DNA of 64,000 nucleotides from Lepisosteus oculatus (Eukaryota > Chordata > Actinopteri > Semionotiformes > Lepisosteidae): positions 45,764,490-45,828,489 of the forward strand of contig NC_090709.1 of assembly GCF_040954835.1 (NCBI RefSeq). Reading direction: 5' to 3'. A program made the position numbers and the translations under genes. Of the stretch, positions 41,915 through 54,293 are shown in pieces; position 1 is the stretch's first letter; each line of letters starts with the position of its first letter. Below the pieces are notes generated by a model, which saw nothing but the letters and a program-made list of their open reading frames with translations, was not told the origin of the DNA and did no database searches.

Positions 41915-42278
41915 GAAGCATGCAAGAAAATGTGATCATTACCTATGGAATTTCCCACCAGCGTGGAGTTTGTCTGTCTAAAGCAGAACACAGTGGAGTC
42001 ATGCCGAGGGTTGTGAGATCAAGATTTCAGTGGAGCACTGTCGTCTACGTCTTTAGCTACATGAGTTGGACATCCTCTTGTACACGGAAAGCAGATTGAG
42101 ATCCTCTGACATGAAAAGTGCCAGATAAAAGCCATTTCTCATCCTTTCTCTTAGTGGTGGAGCTATGGCATGTAAATGAGGCAACTTTCAAGGCGAGCAG
42201 GCTCGGTGCACACCGAACGCAGATGTCTCAGAGCAGTAGAGACGTGTCCAAGTGGCTGTCAAAGGACAGCACTTTGCC

Positions 42279-42352
42279 GGCGCATTGGCTTAGTTGGTTA
42301 AAGCGCCTGTCTAGTAAACAGGAGTTCCTGGGTCCGATTCCCAGCGGTGCCT
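42279..42352 (+). tRNA. tRNA-Thr(AGT)
   Basis: 74 nt with anticodon arm CCTGT-CTAGTAA-ACAGG (AGT) and D arm GGCTTAGTTGGTTAAAGC. The acceptor has two mismatches at its inner end, and the T loop reads GGGTCCGATTCCC, so efficiency is uncertain. Flanks resemble those of the relic at 37115. Confidence 0.75.
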
Positions 42353-43365
42353 TTCTTCCTGTCTTACTGTACAGAATTTATCCTTACGGGCAAATCCCAT
42401 GCCTTTTAATTCAGGTGAATGCAAGTGTTCGTTTCCTTTCTGGAACAACTTGTTTTGAAAGAAATCTATACAGCTTGCGAAAGATGAAACACAAATCTTG
42501 CTTATCAGTGAAGAAGAGGTACTCCCAGCAGGCCAGCTAATACCAGCAAAGTTTTTTTTTCACCCTAACCCAGAGAATGGAGAAAAGCGAGGCGCCTGTG
42601 GCTCTGCACTGTAATCAGTTCGCGAGTTCGGCGGTTAGCTGAAAGAGTGGTAAATGGAGCTCGCCCCAGCCCGTCCTTATTCTTTTAAAGAGGATAAAAA
42701 ATTAACTTCGCCGCCATTACTACCAGCTTTAAAAGACTGCCATGGGCACGGAAAAAAACACACTACAGATGACTTTTCTGGAACCGAAGCAGAGATTCCT
42801 TTACAAACCAACTGATAAAGCTCAGCCAGTGAATACTGTTAACAGAATGTGAAAGCACGATCAACTTTGTAACTGCAACCACAGGAAAAACAGCAAGAAG
42901 CAGGCTCCATTCCCCATTTAAATCTGTCGTGCGAGGCATGCTTTTTGAACGCATGAAGTAAATCCCACGATCGCTTTTGAACTTGGACAAAGTACTTCCA
43001 AAGGAGCGCTATGCGCAAAGATTTAACAAGATCAACCCCCGCCGACGATTTGGTGTGAAGAAGCAGAACATTCAAGTTTCACAGACAGGAGCAGCACGCC
43101 AGCACAGCCAACATTAAAACGGAGGGCACACTACGATTTGCATTGACACAAAAGTGATCTGGGCAGACATCGCTCCCTGCATAACGCAAAAAGTGACAAA
43201 GCGCTTTTGGGTTGAGAGGACGCAAGAAGGTTTTTGTTTTGTGCCTTGATGTCAAGCTGAGAAAGTATCTTTAAACACTTTGCTTAGTTTCTCGAGAGAC
43301 TGCCAAAAAGCAGTTCCCTCCCTTTCGTCTGAAGCCAGCTGAAAGGGGGTCTCGACAGAAGCACC

Positions 43366-43447
43366 TGGCAGCGGTGGGATTTGAACCCACGCCCCCGAAG
43401 AGACTGGAGCCTTAATCCAGCGCCTTAGACAGCTCGGCCACGCTACC
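43366..43447 (-). tRNA. tRNA-Leu(AAG)
   Basis: 82-nt class II tRNA on the reverse strand. Acceptor GGTAGCG with CGCTGCC; anticodon arm CTGGA-TTAAGGC-TCCAG (AAG); long variable arm TCTCTTCGGGGG; T arm GGGTTCAAATCCC. No TTTT directly downstream, but the cloverleaf is complete. Confidence 0.9.
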
Positions 43448-44047
43448 CGCTGTGCACTGTCTCTTTGTCTCATTACTTGCCCGGAGGAAGCCGGGTGGGT
43501 TTTGCTCTTGTCGCCCGACTTAGTGGCGTTATGACCGTGGAACCGACTGCACCTGCTTTTTCTGAGATGCTTCCCCTCTCATGGCGAGATCTCGACTTCT
43601 TTTACACCTCTGGATAAAGATCTTCTGTGGAGCAGGTTTCAGACCTCTGCGTACAGCACCCTTGATGTCATTTTATTTTTACAGCAGCCGCATCCGGAAA
43701 GTTGTGTCTTTTACGTTTTATTTGAACAACAAAACTACATACAATACAAACAAGAGCACATATAACGTATCAAGAAAATCGTCAGGGGCACATGCTATAA
43801 TACAATTACACTTTATGAAAAACGATTACACAAAGGTATTCGGGTTTGCTTGAACCTTTAAAAAAAGTGATCTGAAACTACCCAGCTTACAATCTCTGAG
43901 GTAGTTGTCACTAAACTTGGACGTGATGTGCCACACATGTGCCATGTGCCTTTACTTTTGTAAAAAACTGGTATCGGGAAAATTAAAGTCGAAACCCAAA
44001 ACAGTAACATATTTAAGAGTAAATTCCTCCTTATAGCTAGCAAGCGC

Positions 44048-44118
44048 TCCTAGTTAGTAAAGTTGTTCGTGTCCCAGCCTGTCACGCGGGAAACCGGGGT
44101 TTGATTACCGACGGGGAG
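44048..44118 (+). pseudogene. tRNA-Asp pseudogene
   Basis: Aligns end to end with tRNA-Asp(GTC) but the D arm (AGTAAAGTTGTTC), anticodon stem and T arm (GGGTTTGATTACC) carry mismatches. Confidence 0.75.
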
Positions 44119-45565
44119 ACAGCTAGTTTTTTTATGATCAGATTCCGGTCTTTAATGCTGTGTGTGAGAGTTTACGTAACTTTCCTTTTCTCACATTTTC
44201 TGACGACTATTCCGAAGGAGCGCCCTATCAACTCCTAATACTTTTCAAAAATCTGCCTGCATGTTTGATTCGTTTTGTTTTACTTAGAAAAAGTTCAATA
44301 TTGATCATAACTAAAGAAAATTATGATCAGAAACAAAAACAAAATGTTGAAGATGCAACTCGATCTTGAATCAGAGCTGGGTGACATGGGCTTCTGTTCT
44401 GATATGGTTGTACGAGAAACAGGAGGAATCTCTTCTCTCCTATGGAACATGAGCTGAATCAGGAATGAGACATGTCATATATCAACGCATGACCTACATC
44501 GTAAAACTAAAATAAAAACTAACATTAAGTTATCAGAGACATCCATTTATATACAAACAAGAGACAGACAAAGCAATAATTCTACATTAACTTGTCCTGC
44601 ACTGATCAGACTAATTGAAATGGTCTGATTCAGAGCCTGTGCAGCTCGTGCTAATACAACAACGACAGTATTGAACCCTCAGCACCATACTGACTACTGA
44701 GCACAAGTTCAGCTGCTCTCCAGCTTTGTTACGCACGTTTTTTTATTGCAAATGGAGCTGATCTCCAGACAGTACAGTGTTAGTCAGCAGCCTCTACTAG
44801 TAATACATCGCCCCTGTCCAAAATCTCTAGGTAAAAAAAACACATTTTATACATTTGTCTGTTTAAAGATATAATCTCTTTAAAAAAGACAAAGGGTTTG
44901 TGTGTCAATTGTTTCGAATTAATTTCGAATGCAAAGAAAAGTAGTTTTCTTCCAAGAAATCACACATTTGTCGCATCCTCCATACTATACTTCTCTCTTG
45001 TAGTAGTAAAGCATTTTGATTTAAACTGAACAATATATTAAATGTTTCATCTATACACTTACGATTAACATAGGCAGCCTTGAACGGATTGCGGAGATCA
45101 AATATACAGATGGATTCAGAGTGTGCTTTCCAACTTTTGTGTAACATTTTCCTTTGATAGGTCGGAGTTGTTTTTAAAATCTGGATTAAATAAAAAGGAG
45201 TGACGTCAGTGTAAACCAGCTTTCCTTCATGGGGAACAACGGTTGTGTTCCATATTTCTAATTATTTTGGTTTCAAGATAGCAATTTAGTATGAAACATA
45301 AAAGCCAGCTGGATAAATCTGTTACACCTCATTTACAATGGTCTTTCAACTAATAGCCCGTGCAGGGATCAAACCTCAGCTGTTGGTACGAGTTGCGTAA
45401 GGCTCTGCAACATGCAGATGAGAAACTAACCTCTGCTTCTTCATTTTATACACAGTGAGCTATATATGCGAGCTTACTGCCCCCTACGGGCTCTGTATTT
45501 GATTGCCGTACAAGACCGGCCATGGAGAAATGAAGTGAAGAGGGTGTGTTCATTTAAAGGCTCAG

Positions 45566-45622
45566 CGTCCCTGGGAGGTCTCAAACCACCACCCTTTTGG
45601 TTAACAACCGAACCACAAAGAC
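45566..45622 (-). pseudogene. tRNA-Asn(GTT) relic
   Basis: Reverse strand: GTCTTTGTGG, then a deleted D arm, then CGGTTGTTAACC (anticodon GTT) and GGTGGTTTGAGACC, ending AGGGACG as in tRNA-Asn. About 17 nt shorter than a full gene. Confidence 0.72.
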
Positions 45623-45989
45623 TCACATACAGCTTAACACTTCTCCGTCTCAGTGAAAGTGATACACTCCATAAAATTTCTGGAGAATCATTTGTCAATT
45701 TCCCTACGGGATTAATAAAGTATTTTCTATCTATCTTAAAGGAAAATCGCCAACAGTGGCAGATATCTATTGGAGTTTTTTCATTCTATACTGCGATTTC
45801 TGAAGGGTACCCTGTGAAAATACGAATTTTGATGAGAAGGGATGGACATATAAGGTTAGCAGGCTTGGGGAATTGGACCTTATGGTGAAGGCTGCGGGCT
45901 CAGCATCAGCAGAACCTGATCAGTATCGGTTGACTCCGATATACTTTGACAACTTAACTTCTGGATTTAGAGACATTTACCTTAGTGTC

Positions 45990-46975
45990 GGTATACTAAG
46001 ATGTTTTGCTAACGAGGAAGGAGGGACAAAGTAAATTGGCAGAATGTGTGCTATATTGTTGACTACAAGTCCTCACATGCCAGAGGGTCATTATTAAAAA
46101 AAAACGTTACAGTAAAATCTCTTGTACTTCACGATTATGAGTGCCTGATACATTGTGTCTCACACCTCAGTGTCAGACCTGTGAGACGAGCTTGTAATCA
46201 GGAGGGAGGGCCATAGCAATTCAGCAGAAATTGCATTCACCTTTTCCCAATGCAGTCTCACATGCCATTTTCTCACATGCCATGCTCAGAGGGTCATATT
46301 TTTAAAATGGTACCGTAAAATGTCCTGAAGTTCAGGATTTTGACAGTCTGTTATATTGTGTCTCACACCTTGATGTCAGAAATATGAGACGATTCTAAAA
46401 TCAGGAGGGAGAGCCCTAGCAATATAGCAAACATTGCATTTACCATTTGACAATGTATTCTCTCATGCCATGTTCAGAGGGTCGTATTTAAAAAAACGGT
46501 ACAGTAAAATGTCCTGAAGTTCCATTGTCTCTCACACATCTGTGTCAGAATTTTTAGACATTTTTATAACCAGGAGGTAGGTTCACAGCAATAAGCAGAA
46601 AGTGCGATCACCCTCTGCTCATCCTCAGTTAACCATATATTCTCATATGCCATGTTCTAAATGTCCCATTTAAAACTGCTATATTAAAATTTCTTGCAAA
46701 ATGCAAGAGTTTGAGATTTTTTATGATCAGAAGGCAAGGTCGTGGAAAATATGCAGAAAGTTCCAGTGAATTTACGTTTTGCCTTTGTCTTATTTACTCG
46801 TGGTATAACATGCCAGTTTGTTTTATTGTGAGTTGTGTTTCTGAAATGTGTTTCATACAAAAATGCAATTTGGACAGTCTCTACTTACATATTCCATTTT
46901 ACTGAGGATATGTACAGTAATACATCTGGATAAGTATTTTTAAAAATGACTGTAGAGAGCCATCTACAGGCGAAA
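45990..46975. repeat. Degenerate satellite, ~175-190-bp unit
   Basis: About four units with CATGCCATGTTCAGAGGGTC, ACAGTAAAAT.TC, TTGTGTCTCACACCT, and AATCAGGAGGGAGGGCC. The 3' end (46760-46975) matches 36850-37035. 46976-48440 is AT-rich and shows no supported gene. Confidence 0.72.
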
Positions 46976-48934
46976 GATGACATAACATCACAGCAGCAGC
47001 ATTTAAAATGGAATGAGAAACGCGAAGCAGCAGCTGGTGAATAAGAAGCCAACTCCAGCCTCGTTAATGCAATAGCATTAGGTGAGGTGGAAAAATATTT
47101 CTTACTCTGAATCTTAACATTTTTATAGGAGGTGTTCTAGGACTTCTTGCCTCAGAAAAAAAACAAACTGCCAGTACATCACTTATTTTTACTCCATCAA
47201 TAGCAGCAGTGTTATCAGTACTGAGCCCTAAATGTAGGTCCTGTCATCATATAAAAAGTCGAAAGTATCGACTGTATTCAACTGATAAAATGTATCTTCT
47301 ATGAGAGTTATATCTTTATCCAAAATACATCGGAAACAAATTTGCACATTTTTTTGGGGATCCTGAAGACTGAGAATCAAAACCTTTTTTTCCCTTCTTT
47401 CCAGGACCAAGGATTATTCAGATGCAAACATTGTCCCAAAATCAATGTACTTTCCTATCGCTGTTGCTTCTTCAAATCCTTCATCTGAACGTTGATATTG
47501 AAATATGATATCGTACAAATTGTGGTTTTCTTTTTAAAGCAAATTTTATGCTTCAAATTAAATAAATGTTATTTATTATGAATATGCCAGAACTTTTTCT
47601 GTACTTAAGAGGGTTCTGCCATTTTAGATGTTATGCTGTTCATGTCTGATTTATCAAATGTTTCATTTAAATCTCCCATCATTTCTGTATCAGTCTGAAG
47701 GCCTTGCAGTAAAGATTGCAATTCATCCAAAAATGCCAGGTTTCCCACTTGTGATAACAAGGAAGGAAATGTACAAGGAAATTAATGTACATTTTCCCCC
47801 CAAATCAACAAAGTTAAAATCAAATACCTCCCTCATCTGCAGGTGGAGAGAATTATATCAGAATAAATACAGGTTTAAAAGTCAGGAGCATTGATAGTCC
47901 TATTTTAAAATGACACTAAAATGCTCACAATATATTAAAAAAGCACTGTAAAATGCAAAAATAATTTAAAAAATATTAAAACAAGGTAAAAAGTTAAAAG
48001 TTAAAAAGAAATAATACACAGTTATAAAGCTCAAGAATTATCAATGGGAAATTACAATGGGTTGATTGTGTTTCATATGATTTAAAAACATAAAATGTTT
48101 TTAAAAAATCCCCTTACAATATGCTAAAAATGGCAAGAATACTTCAAACTGGTGTGTAATTTTTTTTTAAAAAATAAAACAAGTTAAAAATAAATACTAA
48201 ATGGGTTTAAAATTCAGGAATGTGATTGGTCAGATGCTTATGATGAGTGATGCTGGTGTTTTGTGCGCTTTAGCGAATTCAACAAAATATTCGATTTAAA
48301 AACGGCAAGAGCTCGTATGAAAAAAAAGTTAGTAAGTATCTTTGTTATAACAGCTGCGCCAGAACTATTCAGATACATCAGAAAAGTACCTGAACTTGAC
48401 TGGTTTATATTCAGTTATGTGCATTGGGAACGAAAGGGAGACTTACATGGATTTTATTAGGTTTTAGGTTTTTATTGTCCGAGTTGCCCACTTGACAGAT
48501 AGATATGTCCTAATTCATGAATTGAGAGAATATTTATTGGCATGGGAACCACTGGTTTTAGCTAGAGATTTTAATTGCCTTTTAGAAAGAGAAGGCAGAA
48601 TGAGGTGTGAGAGACGGGTCCAATTTGATAAATCATCAATATTATTGCAAACGGTATGTAAAGATTTTAAACTGAAAGATGCCTTCAAACTTCATAGTCA
48701 GGGGAGGGCAGGTTTCACATGGCACAAGTCTAATGGGACCCAAGCCTCACACATAGATTTTGTTTTGATACGTGATTTTACTTGCACAACCCCTGTTTTT
48801 TTTTTCTCTGACCATTGTCTACTCTCATGTACACTTTCTATTCCAAAGGCCATTACTGTGGGGAAGGGTGTGTGGAAGCTGAATTTTTCACTTCTGGAGG
48901 ATGAGGAAGTGACGAGCAGGTTCAGGGAAAGATA

Positions 48935-49148
48935 CAGTGCCTTGCGAAAGTATTCGGCCCCCTTGAACTTTTCAACCTTTTGCCACATTTCAGGCTTCAA
49001 ACATAAAGATATACATTTTTTATTTTATGTGAAGAATCACCAACAAGTGGGACACAATTGTGAAGTGGAACGAAATCTATTGGATTTTTGAAACTTTTTT
49101 AACAAATAAAAAATTGAAAGTGGGGCGTGCAAAATTATTCGGCCCCTT
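48935..49148 (+). repeat. Tc1 left terminal inverted repeat
   Basis: Inverse of 50350-50562. The outer end is CAGTGCCTTGCGAAAGTATT and the inner end is around AATTATTCGGCCCC. The AGTATTCGGCCCC / AATTATTCGGCCCC similarity at outer and inner ends fits IR/DR-type transposase sites. Confidence 0.9.
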
Positions 49149-49324
49149 TACTTTCAGTGCAGCAAACTCACTCCAGAAGTTCAGTGAGGATCTCTGAATG
49201 ATCCAATGTTGTCCTAAATGACTGATGGTGATAAATAGAATCCACCTGTGTGTAATCAAGTCTCTGTATAAATGCACCTGCTCTGTGATAGTCTCAAGGT
49301 TCTGTTGAAAGCGCAGAGAGCATC

Positions 49325-50344
49325 ATGAAGACCAAGGAACACACCAGGCAGGTCCGTAATACTGTTGTGGAGAAGTTTAAAGCCGGATTTGAAAACAAAA
49401 AGATTTCCCAAGCTTCAAACATCCCAAGGAGCACTGTGCAAGCGATCATCTTGAAATGGAAGGAGTATCAGACCACTGCAAATCTACCAAGACCTGGTCA
49501 TCCCTCTAAACTTTCAGCTCAGACAAGGAGAAGACTGATCAGAGATGCAGCCAAGAGGCCCATGATCACTCTGGATGAACTGCAGAGAACTACAGCTGAG
49601 GTGGGAGAGTCTGTCCATAGGACAACAATCAGTCTTACACTGCACAAATCTGGCCTTTATGGAAGAGTGGCAAGAAGAAAGCCATTTCTCAAAGATATCC
49701 ATAAAAAGTCTCGTCTAAAGTTTGCCACAAGCCACCTGGGAGACACCCCAAACATGTGGAAGAAGGTGCTCTGGTCAGATGAAACCAAAATCGAACTTTT
49801 TGGCCACAATGCAAAACGATATGTTTGGCGTAAAAGCAACACAGCTCATCACCCTCAACACACCATCCCCACTGTCAAACATGGTGGTGGCAGCATCATG
49901 GTTTGGGCCTGCTTTTCTTCAGCAGGGACAGGGAAGATGGTTAAAATTGAGGGGAAGATGGATGCAGCCAAATACAGGACCATTCTGGATGAAAACCTGT
50001 TGGAGTCTGCAAAAGACCTGAAACTGGGACGGAGATTTATCTTCCAACAAGACAATGATCCCAAACATACAGCAAAATCTACAAAGGAATGGTTCACAAA
50101 TAAACGTATCCAGGTGTTTGAATGGCCAAGTCAAAGTCCAGACCTGAATCCAATCGAGAATCTGTGGAAAGAGCTGAAAACTGCTGTTCACAAACGCTCT
50201 CCATCCAACCTCACTGAGCTCGAGCTGTTTTGCAAGGAAGAATGGGCAAGAATTTCAGTCTCTCGATGTGCAAAACTGATAGAGACATACCCCAAGCGAC
50301 TTGCAGCTGTAATCGGAGCAAAAGGTGGCTCTACAAAGTATTAA
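49325..50344 (+). CDS. Tc1 transposase, 339 aa
   Basis: A complete frame from MKTKEHTRQV to GAKGGSTKY, the usual length for fish Tc1 transposases. An N-terminal paired-like helix-turn-helix domain (about residues 5-110, with ISQASNIPRSTV and the LPRPGHPSK GRPR-like linker) binds the terminal repeats. The catalytic triad is D152 (LWSDETK), D243 (QQDNDPKH) and E278 (NPIENLW), a DD34E spacing. A glycine-rich box (KHGGGSIMVWACFS) lies between. The enzyme cuts and pastes the element at TA. No stop or frameshift is seen, so it may still be active; only an assay could say. Confidence 0.95.
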   Translation: MKTKEHTRQVRNTVVEKFKAGFENKKISQASNIPRSTVQAIILKWKEYQTTANLPRPGHPSKLSAQTRRRLIRDAAKRPMITLDELQRTTAEVGESVHRTTISLTLHKSGLYGRVARRKPFLKDIHKKSRLKFATSHLGDTPNMWKKVLWSDETKIELFGHNAKRYVWRKSNTAHHPQHTIPTVKHGGGSIMVWACFSSAGTGKMVKIEGKMDAAKYRTILDENLLESAKDLKLGRRFIFQQDNDPKHTAKSTKEWFTNKRIQVFEWPSQSPDLNPIENLWKELKTAVHKRSPSNLTELELFCKEEWARISVSRCAKLIETYPKRLAAVIGAKGGSTKY

Positions 50345-50349
50345 CTCAA

Positions 50350-50562
50350 GGGGGCCGAATAATTTTGCACGCCCCACTTTTCATTTTTTATTAGTTAAAA
50401 AAGTTTCAAAAATCCAATAGATTTCGTTCCACTTCACAATTGTGTCCCACTTGTTGGTGATTCTTCACATAAAATAAAAAATTTATATCTTTATGTTTGA
50501 AGCCTGAAATGTGGCAAAAGGTTGAAAAGTTCAAGGAGGCCGAATACTTTCGCAAGGCACTG
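50350..50562 (-). repeat. Tc1 right terminal inverted repeat
   Basis: Starts GGGGCCGAATAATTTTGCAC 6 nt after the transposase stop and ends TTTCGCAAGGCACTG. Nearly identical to the left repeat, pointing to a recent insertion. Confidence 0.9.
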
Positions 50563-51692
50563 TATAAGGAATGGCAGTCTTTGTACGACCTGTTTGGCAC
50601 AAGAGCACAGTGGTGGGAGGAGGTGAAGGAGCGTACAAAAACATTCTTCATAGAGATGGGGAAGAGAAAACAGGCTAGGATACGAAGGGTTGAAAAGGGA
50701 TTACAAAATAGATTACAGAGGTATGTTAAGTTATTGCAAGAGTGGTGGGACTTCAGTGAGGAAATTAAATAACTAAAGAATTAGCTTTTAAATCTCTAGA
50801 GAAAATATTTAAAACATGTTTCAAAGCAAAGTGAAAGAGCTTGAAGAAGGTGAAAAATGTACAAGATTCTTTTTCAAGAAAAGGGTTGCAGGGAGGGGAC
50901 TAATGTCAGCATTGAAGGGACGAGAGGGGGTTTAGCAAACTTCTACGGAAGACGTAGCTTCTGTAGCTGAGGATTTCTATGGGGAGTTGTTTGGCAAGAA
51001 ACAAGTGTCTAAGGATTTGTTAGAAAAATTTGTGAAAGTGATTCCAAAGAGTGTAAAAGATTATACTGTTTTATCAAAAGGCCTTTCTGTAGAGGAGTTA
51101 ATGGAAAGTTTGAAGACCTTCATAATGGGCAAGACTCCAGGGTTGGATGGTCTACCCATTGAGTTTTACAGGGCCTTTTGGGACATTTTAGCATTAGATC
51201 TTTTAACGATTTTTAAAGAATTTGAGGTTTTAGAAGAAATACAGGACAGCTTTAAGAGGGAGTTGTGATTTAACTATTCAAAAAGAATGATCGCACAGAC
51301 CTGGCAAATTGGCGACCGATAACTTTATTGAATTGTGATCTTAAACTGCTCTCCAAGTGTTTAACGCTTTGACTAAAATCTGTCCTGGGGGGGAAGTCAT
51401 TCATCCAGATCAAGCTTGTGGTGTGGCAGGGAGGAGGATCACGGACAGCCTGATACTGATTAGAGATACCATAGGTTATGTGAGAGAGAGGAATATTAGA
51501 TTAGCTGTCCTAAACTTGGATTTTGAGAAAGCTTACGATCGTATCTCTTATGAGTATATGTTTAGAGTACTACAAAAAATAGGGCTTTCAACCAGGTTCC
51601 TCACTTGGGTAAGGTTATTATATAAGGGTATAGGAAGTAGAATAATGATTAATGGAAGCATGTCAAATGTGGTTAATGTGAATTGCGGTTAA

Positions 51693-53198
51693 GGGGTGTT
51701 GGCGTGAAAGTATTAAAGTGGGTCTGACTGAGCTCATTACTGACTTCCGTCACGTAATCTCTGTAAAGGTTTATGAGTTTACGAGTCTCCGTCAGTGGCT
51801 AAGTGAGTTGAAGGAAGAGCTCCCCCTTGTGGTGTATCAAGAATACACCTAACCAACCATTTTGTTTAAATACTAAAATGGAATTTGAACAAGAGCAAGT
51901 AGAGCACTGCTGGAGTTTATAAACTGTGGTAAGAGTAACTGGGAGAGGAAAGACGGCAGGTCAGGAGGGCTAGAGCTCTGCAGGAGCACATCCCTTCCCC
52001 TCCCTCGTTTCACTCTCACACCAGGGTCTGTTATACCCCAGTGTGAAATCCAGCCTCCTGCAGTTTAGCTGATCTAGAAGACTGTTGATTGAGCTTTTAA
52101 GAACCCAGCTGAGCTACAGGGTCAGTCCTGAGAATAAGGGGTAAATATAGGAGCCACACCAGATTTGAGGGAGGGTCTTTAAACCCAAGCGATAACTTGT
52201 TTTACAACAGCAGACAATGTACAGAAACACAATCCCCCCATCTCCTGGTTCTACTGGGAACCAGAGGGGCCTGAAGGTCATGAACACTAATATGGGTTAT
52301 TGCTCCAGGGGGGAGCTGGAGGAAGTGAGATGAAAAGTGTCCAATTTTGTTAAGGGCAGTAAAGCTCATTAGATCTGACTGACTAGTTAAAATGAATTGA
52401 TCTGCTTTCTAGACAGAAGCCAGTGCTCTCTTCTCGATATCTGGGAGAGTCAGTCAGTGTCAACAGCTAAGCAGTACAAACAGTCCCTCAATGTGTTCTA
52501 TGATCTGTTTTGTTTCCTGTTACCACATCTTCCAAAGATGACAGTTCAATCCAACCTGGAGTGTCTTGGACTGCTCTGTCTGTGTCTGTGTCAGTAGGAG
52601 GTCTCTTGTCCGGCCAGCATATAAGAGATAGTGACCACTAAATGCAGTAAAATTTAGCTTTTGTAGCTGATTACAGCATCTACAGTAGCAATGTTAAGGT
52701 GGCTTGGAACCCTTAGTGTGCCCACACTCATAGAGACTCATAGAGACACTGGCCAGTCAATACCAACCTCCAGTCAGCACAGACCCGACACCTCTTGTCT
52801 TGGAGAGAAGACCTGGGTGAGACAATAAAAAAGACAGCTCACAGGAGGCATCTGGACTAAACAAATGGCTGGGTGAGATCCCTAAAACAATTCACAAGGA
52901 ATGACAGCAGCCAAAGATTGAGAGAAAGTAGAATTGTTTATTGAGATGTGAAGACTCTTAGCTGAGGGCCAACCTCCCATAAATGAACCAAGTGGGACCC
53001 CAACCAGCAGTGCAGAAAAAACAATGGACATTGACCTAAGTTCATCTGAGGAGAGAAAATGCTTGTTTGAGGATATCAGGATTGGTTTTAATATATGCAT
53101 GATAACCTTCTGAGGACCAGCGGCCGAGTTGTTTGATAAGATACTCTGGGATGCCTTGTCAAGCAGCTGAGGAAGAGGCCCTGAAGCCAGAGAATTAA
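51693..53198. other. No gene seen
   Basis: Unassigned sequence between the LINE and the recombinase fossil. It has no domain-bearing frame and no tRNA. Parts may be non-coding sequence of the element at 53199. Confidence 0.35.
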
Positions 53199-54293
53199 TC
53201 AGGAAATCCAGCAGGTGTACATTGTGATGGAGAAACCAGCCACGGGTCCCTTCTCATTCACAAACAGAGGATCAGTAGGCAAAGCTCTGGTGTGAAGTTG
53301 CACATAATGGGATAGAGACTCATATGGGCTGATGTAAGAATGGATTTTGAAATAATATGTAAGGGTGCTAGACCCTAACTGATCAGTTTTGCTTTTCTTG
53401 AGATAGAAGGTTAACGTATTGGGAGATAAGTTATTGATCTTGGATAAACAAGGCTTGGAAGAAGGATCAAAGGATGCAGAAGTAGCAGTAAATTCAGAGC
53501 ATCTCAGGAAGCCGAAGAATGCTAGCATAAGTAAAGATTCGAGTGTGCTGTCAACCCAGGGTGTGCGATAATCAGATCTGAGAACATAAATGCAGGATGC
53601 CAGGATGTCTTAGGTAAATGGTGTGCATCGATTTGGAAGGGGTTTCTCGGATCGTTGGAAGCATTTTAGAAAGAGAGTGATTTGAGGGTGAATAAGAGAT
53701 GGACAAGTCATGCCAAAAAGGAGTTTGTGGAAGAACTGGATGGAGGTATGCCTTAGTAGTGGATACCTGCATTTTGAGCAAGTTTCTATAATGGCAGATA
53801 AAAGTGTGAGAATATCGAAAGATAGAAACTTTGTTTGTTTAGAGGTGGAAGGATTGGAAACTTTTCCAGGCAGTCCAGTAAGAGCCGAGAGTGTGAGGAG
53901 CAATCCCTGACAGGACAGGATGGCCCAGTGCCAGCTGGAGATAGTGATGGAAAGGATGATTGAGAAGAATGAGAGTTCTGAATAACGAGGTATTGTACAA
54001 GGTTTCAAGTATGCATCTGGTTCCCAAATTTCTTTTAAAATTTGCTGCTGGAGTAAGAGAGGAATGGAAGGAGGACGAAACACCAGTGTGTTAGGAGGAG
54101 CTGAAAGAGGAAAAGCTGTTCGGAGAAAAAAAAAATCTCTGTTAAGGGGGAATGAGGCAAGAGAGATGGAAGCAGGAGCATGACCAGCAGGTGGTGCGGG
54201 AGGGAATGATGGGATAGATGAAGTAGAAGGTAGGGATTGAACAGTTGGAGCTGCCACTGAGCTATATTGGATGGCAGGAGATAGGAGTGACAA
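53199..54293 (-). mobile_element. Tyrosine-recombinase element, broken fossil
   Basis: Reverse-strand remains of a tyrosine recombinase of the type carried by DIRS-like/Ngaro or Crypton elements. The N-terminal part (about 53610-54293) has an ILKEIWEPDAYLKPCTI-like core-binding region. The catalytic part (53199-53528) has LAFFGFLRCSEFT and LTFYLKKSKTDQLG, the usual motifs around the first active-site Arg and the beta-strand Lys. It is clearly inactive. No reverse transcriptase is seen, so the exact family is open. Confidence 0.65.

Larger units (their letters stand above)
48935..50562 (+). mobile_element. Tc1/mariner transposon, apparently intact
   Basis: 1628 bp starting CAGTGCCTTGCGAAAGTATT and ending in its inverse, with a TA duplication on each side (48933-48934 and 50563-50564). 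The terminal inverted repeats are about 210 bp and differ at only a handful of sites. Removing the element and one TA restores the LINE reading frame (RERY-KEWQ). Full-length transposase inside. Confidence 0.95.
48450..51692 (+). mobile_element. Tx1-clade LINE, truncated, split by Tc1
   Basis: Begins inside the endonuclease (LVLARDFNCLLEREGR, ASHIDFVLI, FFSDHCLLSC), continues GKGVWKLNFSLLEDEEV, is cut by the transposon at 48935-50562, then resumes in the same frame (KEWQSLYDLFGT, WWEEVKERTKTFF). The RT starts at about 51110 (GKTPGLDGLPIEFYRAFWD), has DFEKAYDRISYEYMF, and is lost after about 51692. Stops and frame changes occur at several places, so it is dead. Confidence 0.78.

Noticed and set aside
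45360-45430. tRNA-like sequence on the reverse strand
   Set aside because: A B-box-like GGTTTGATCCC is present, but no anticodon arm or acceptor pairing could be made.
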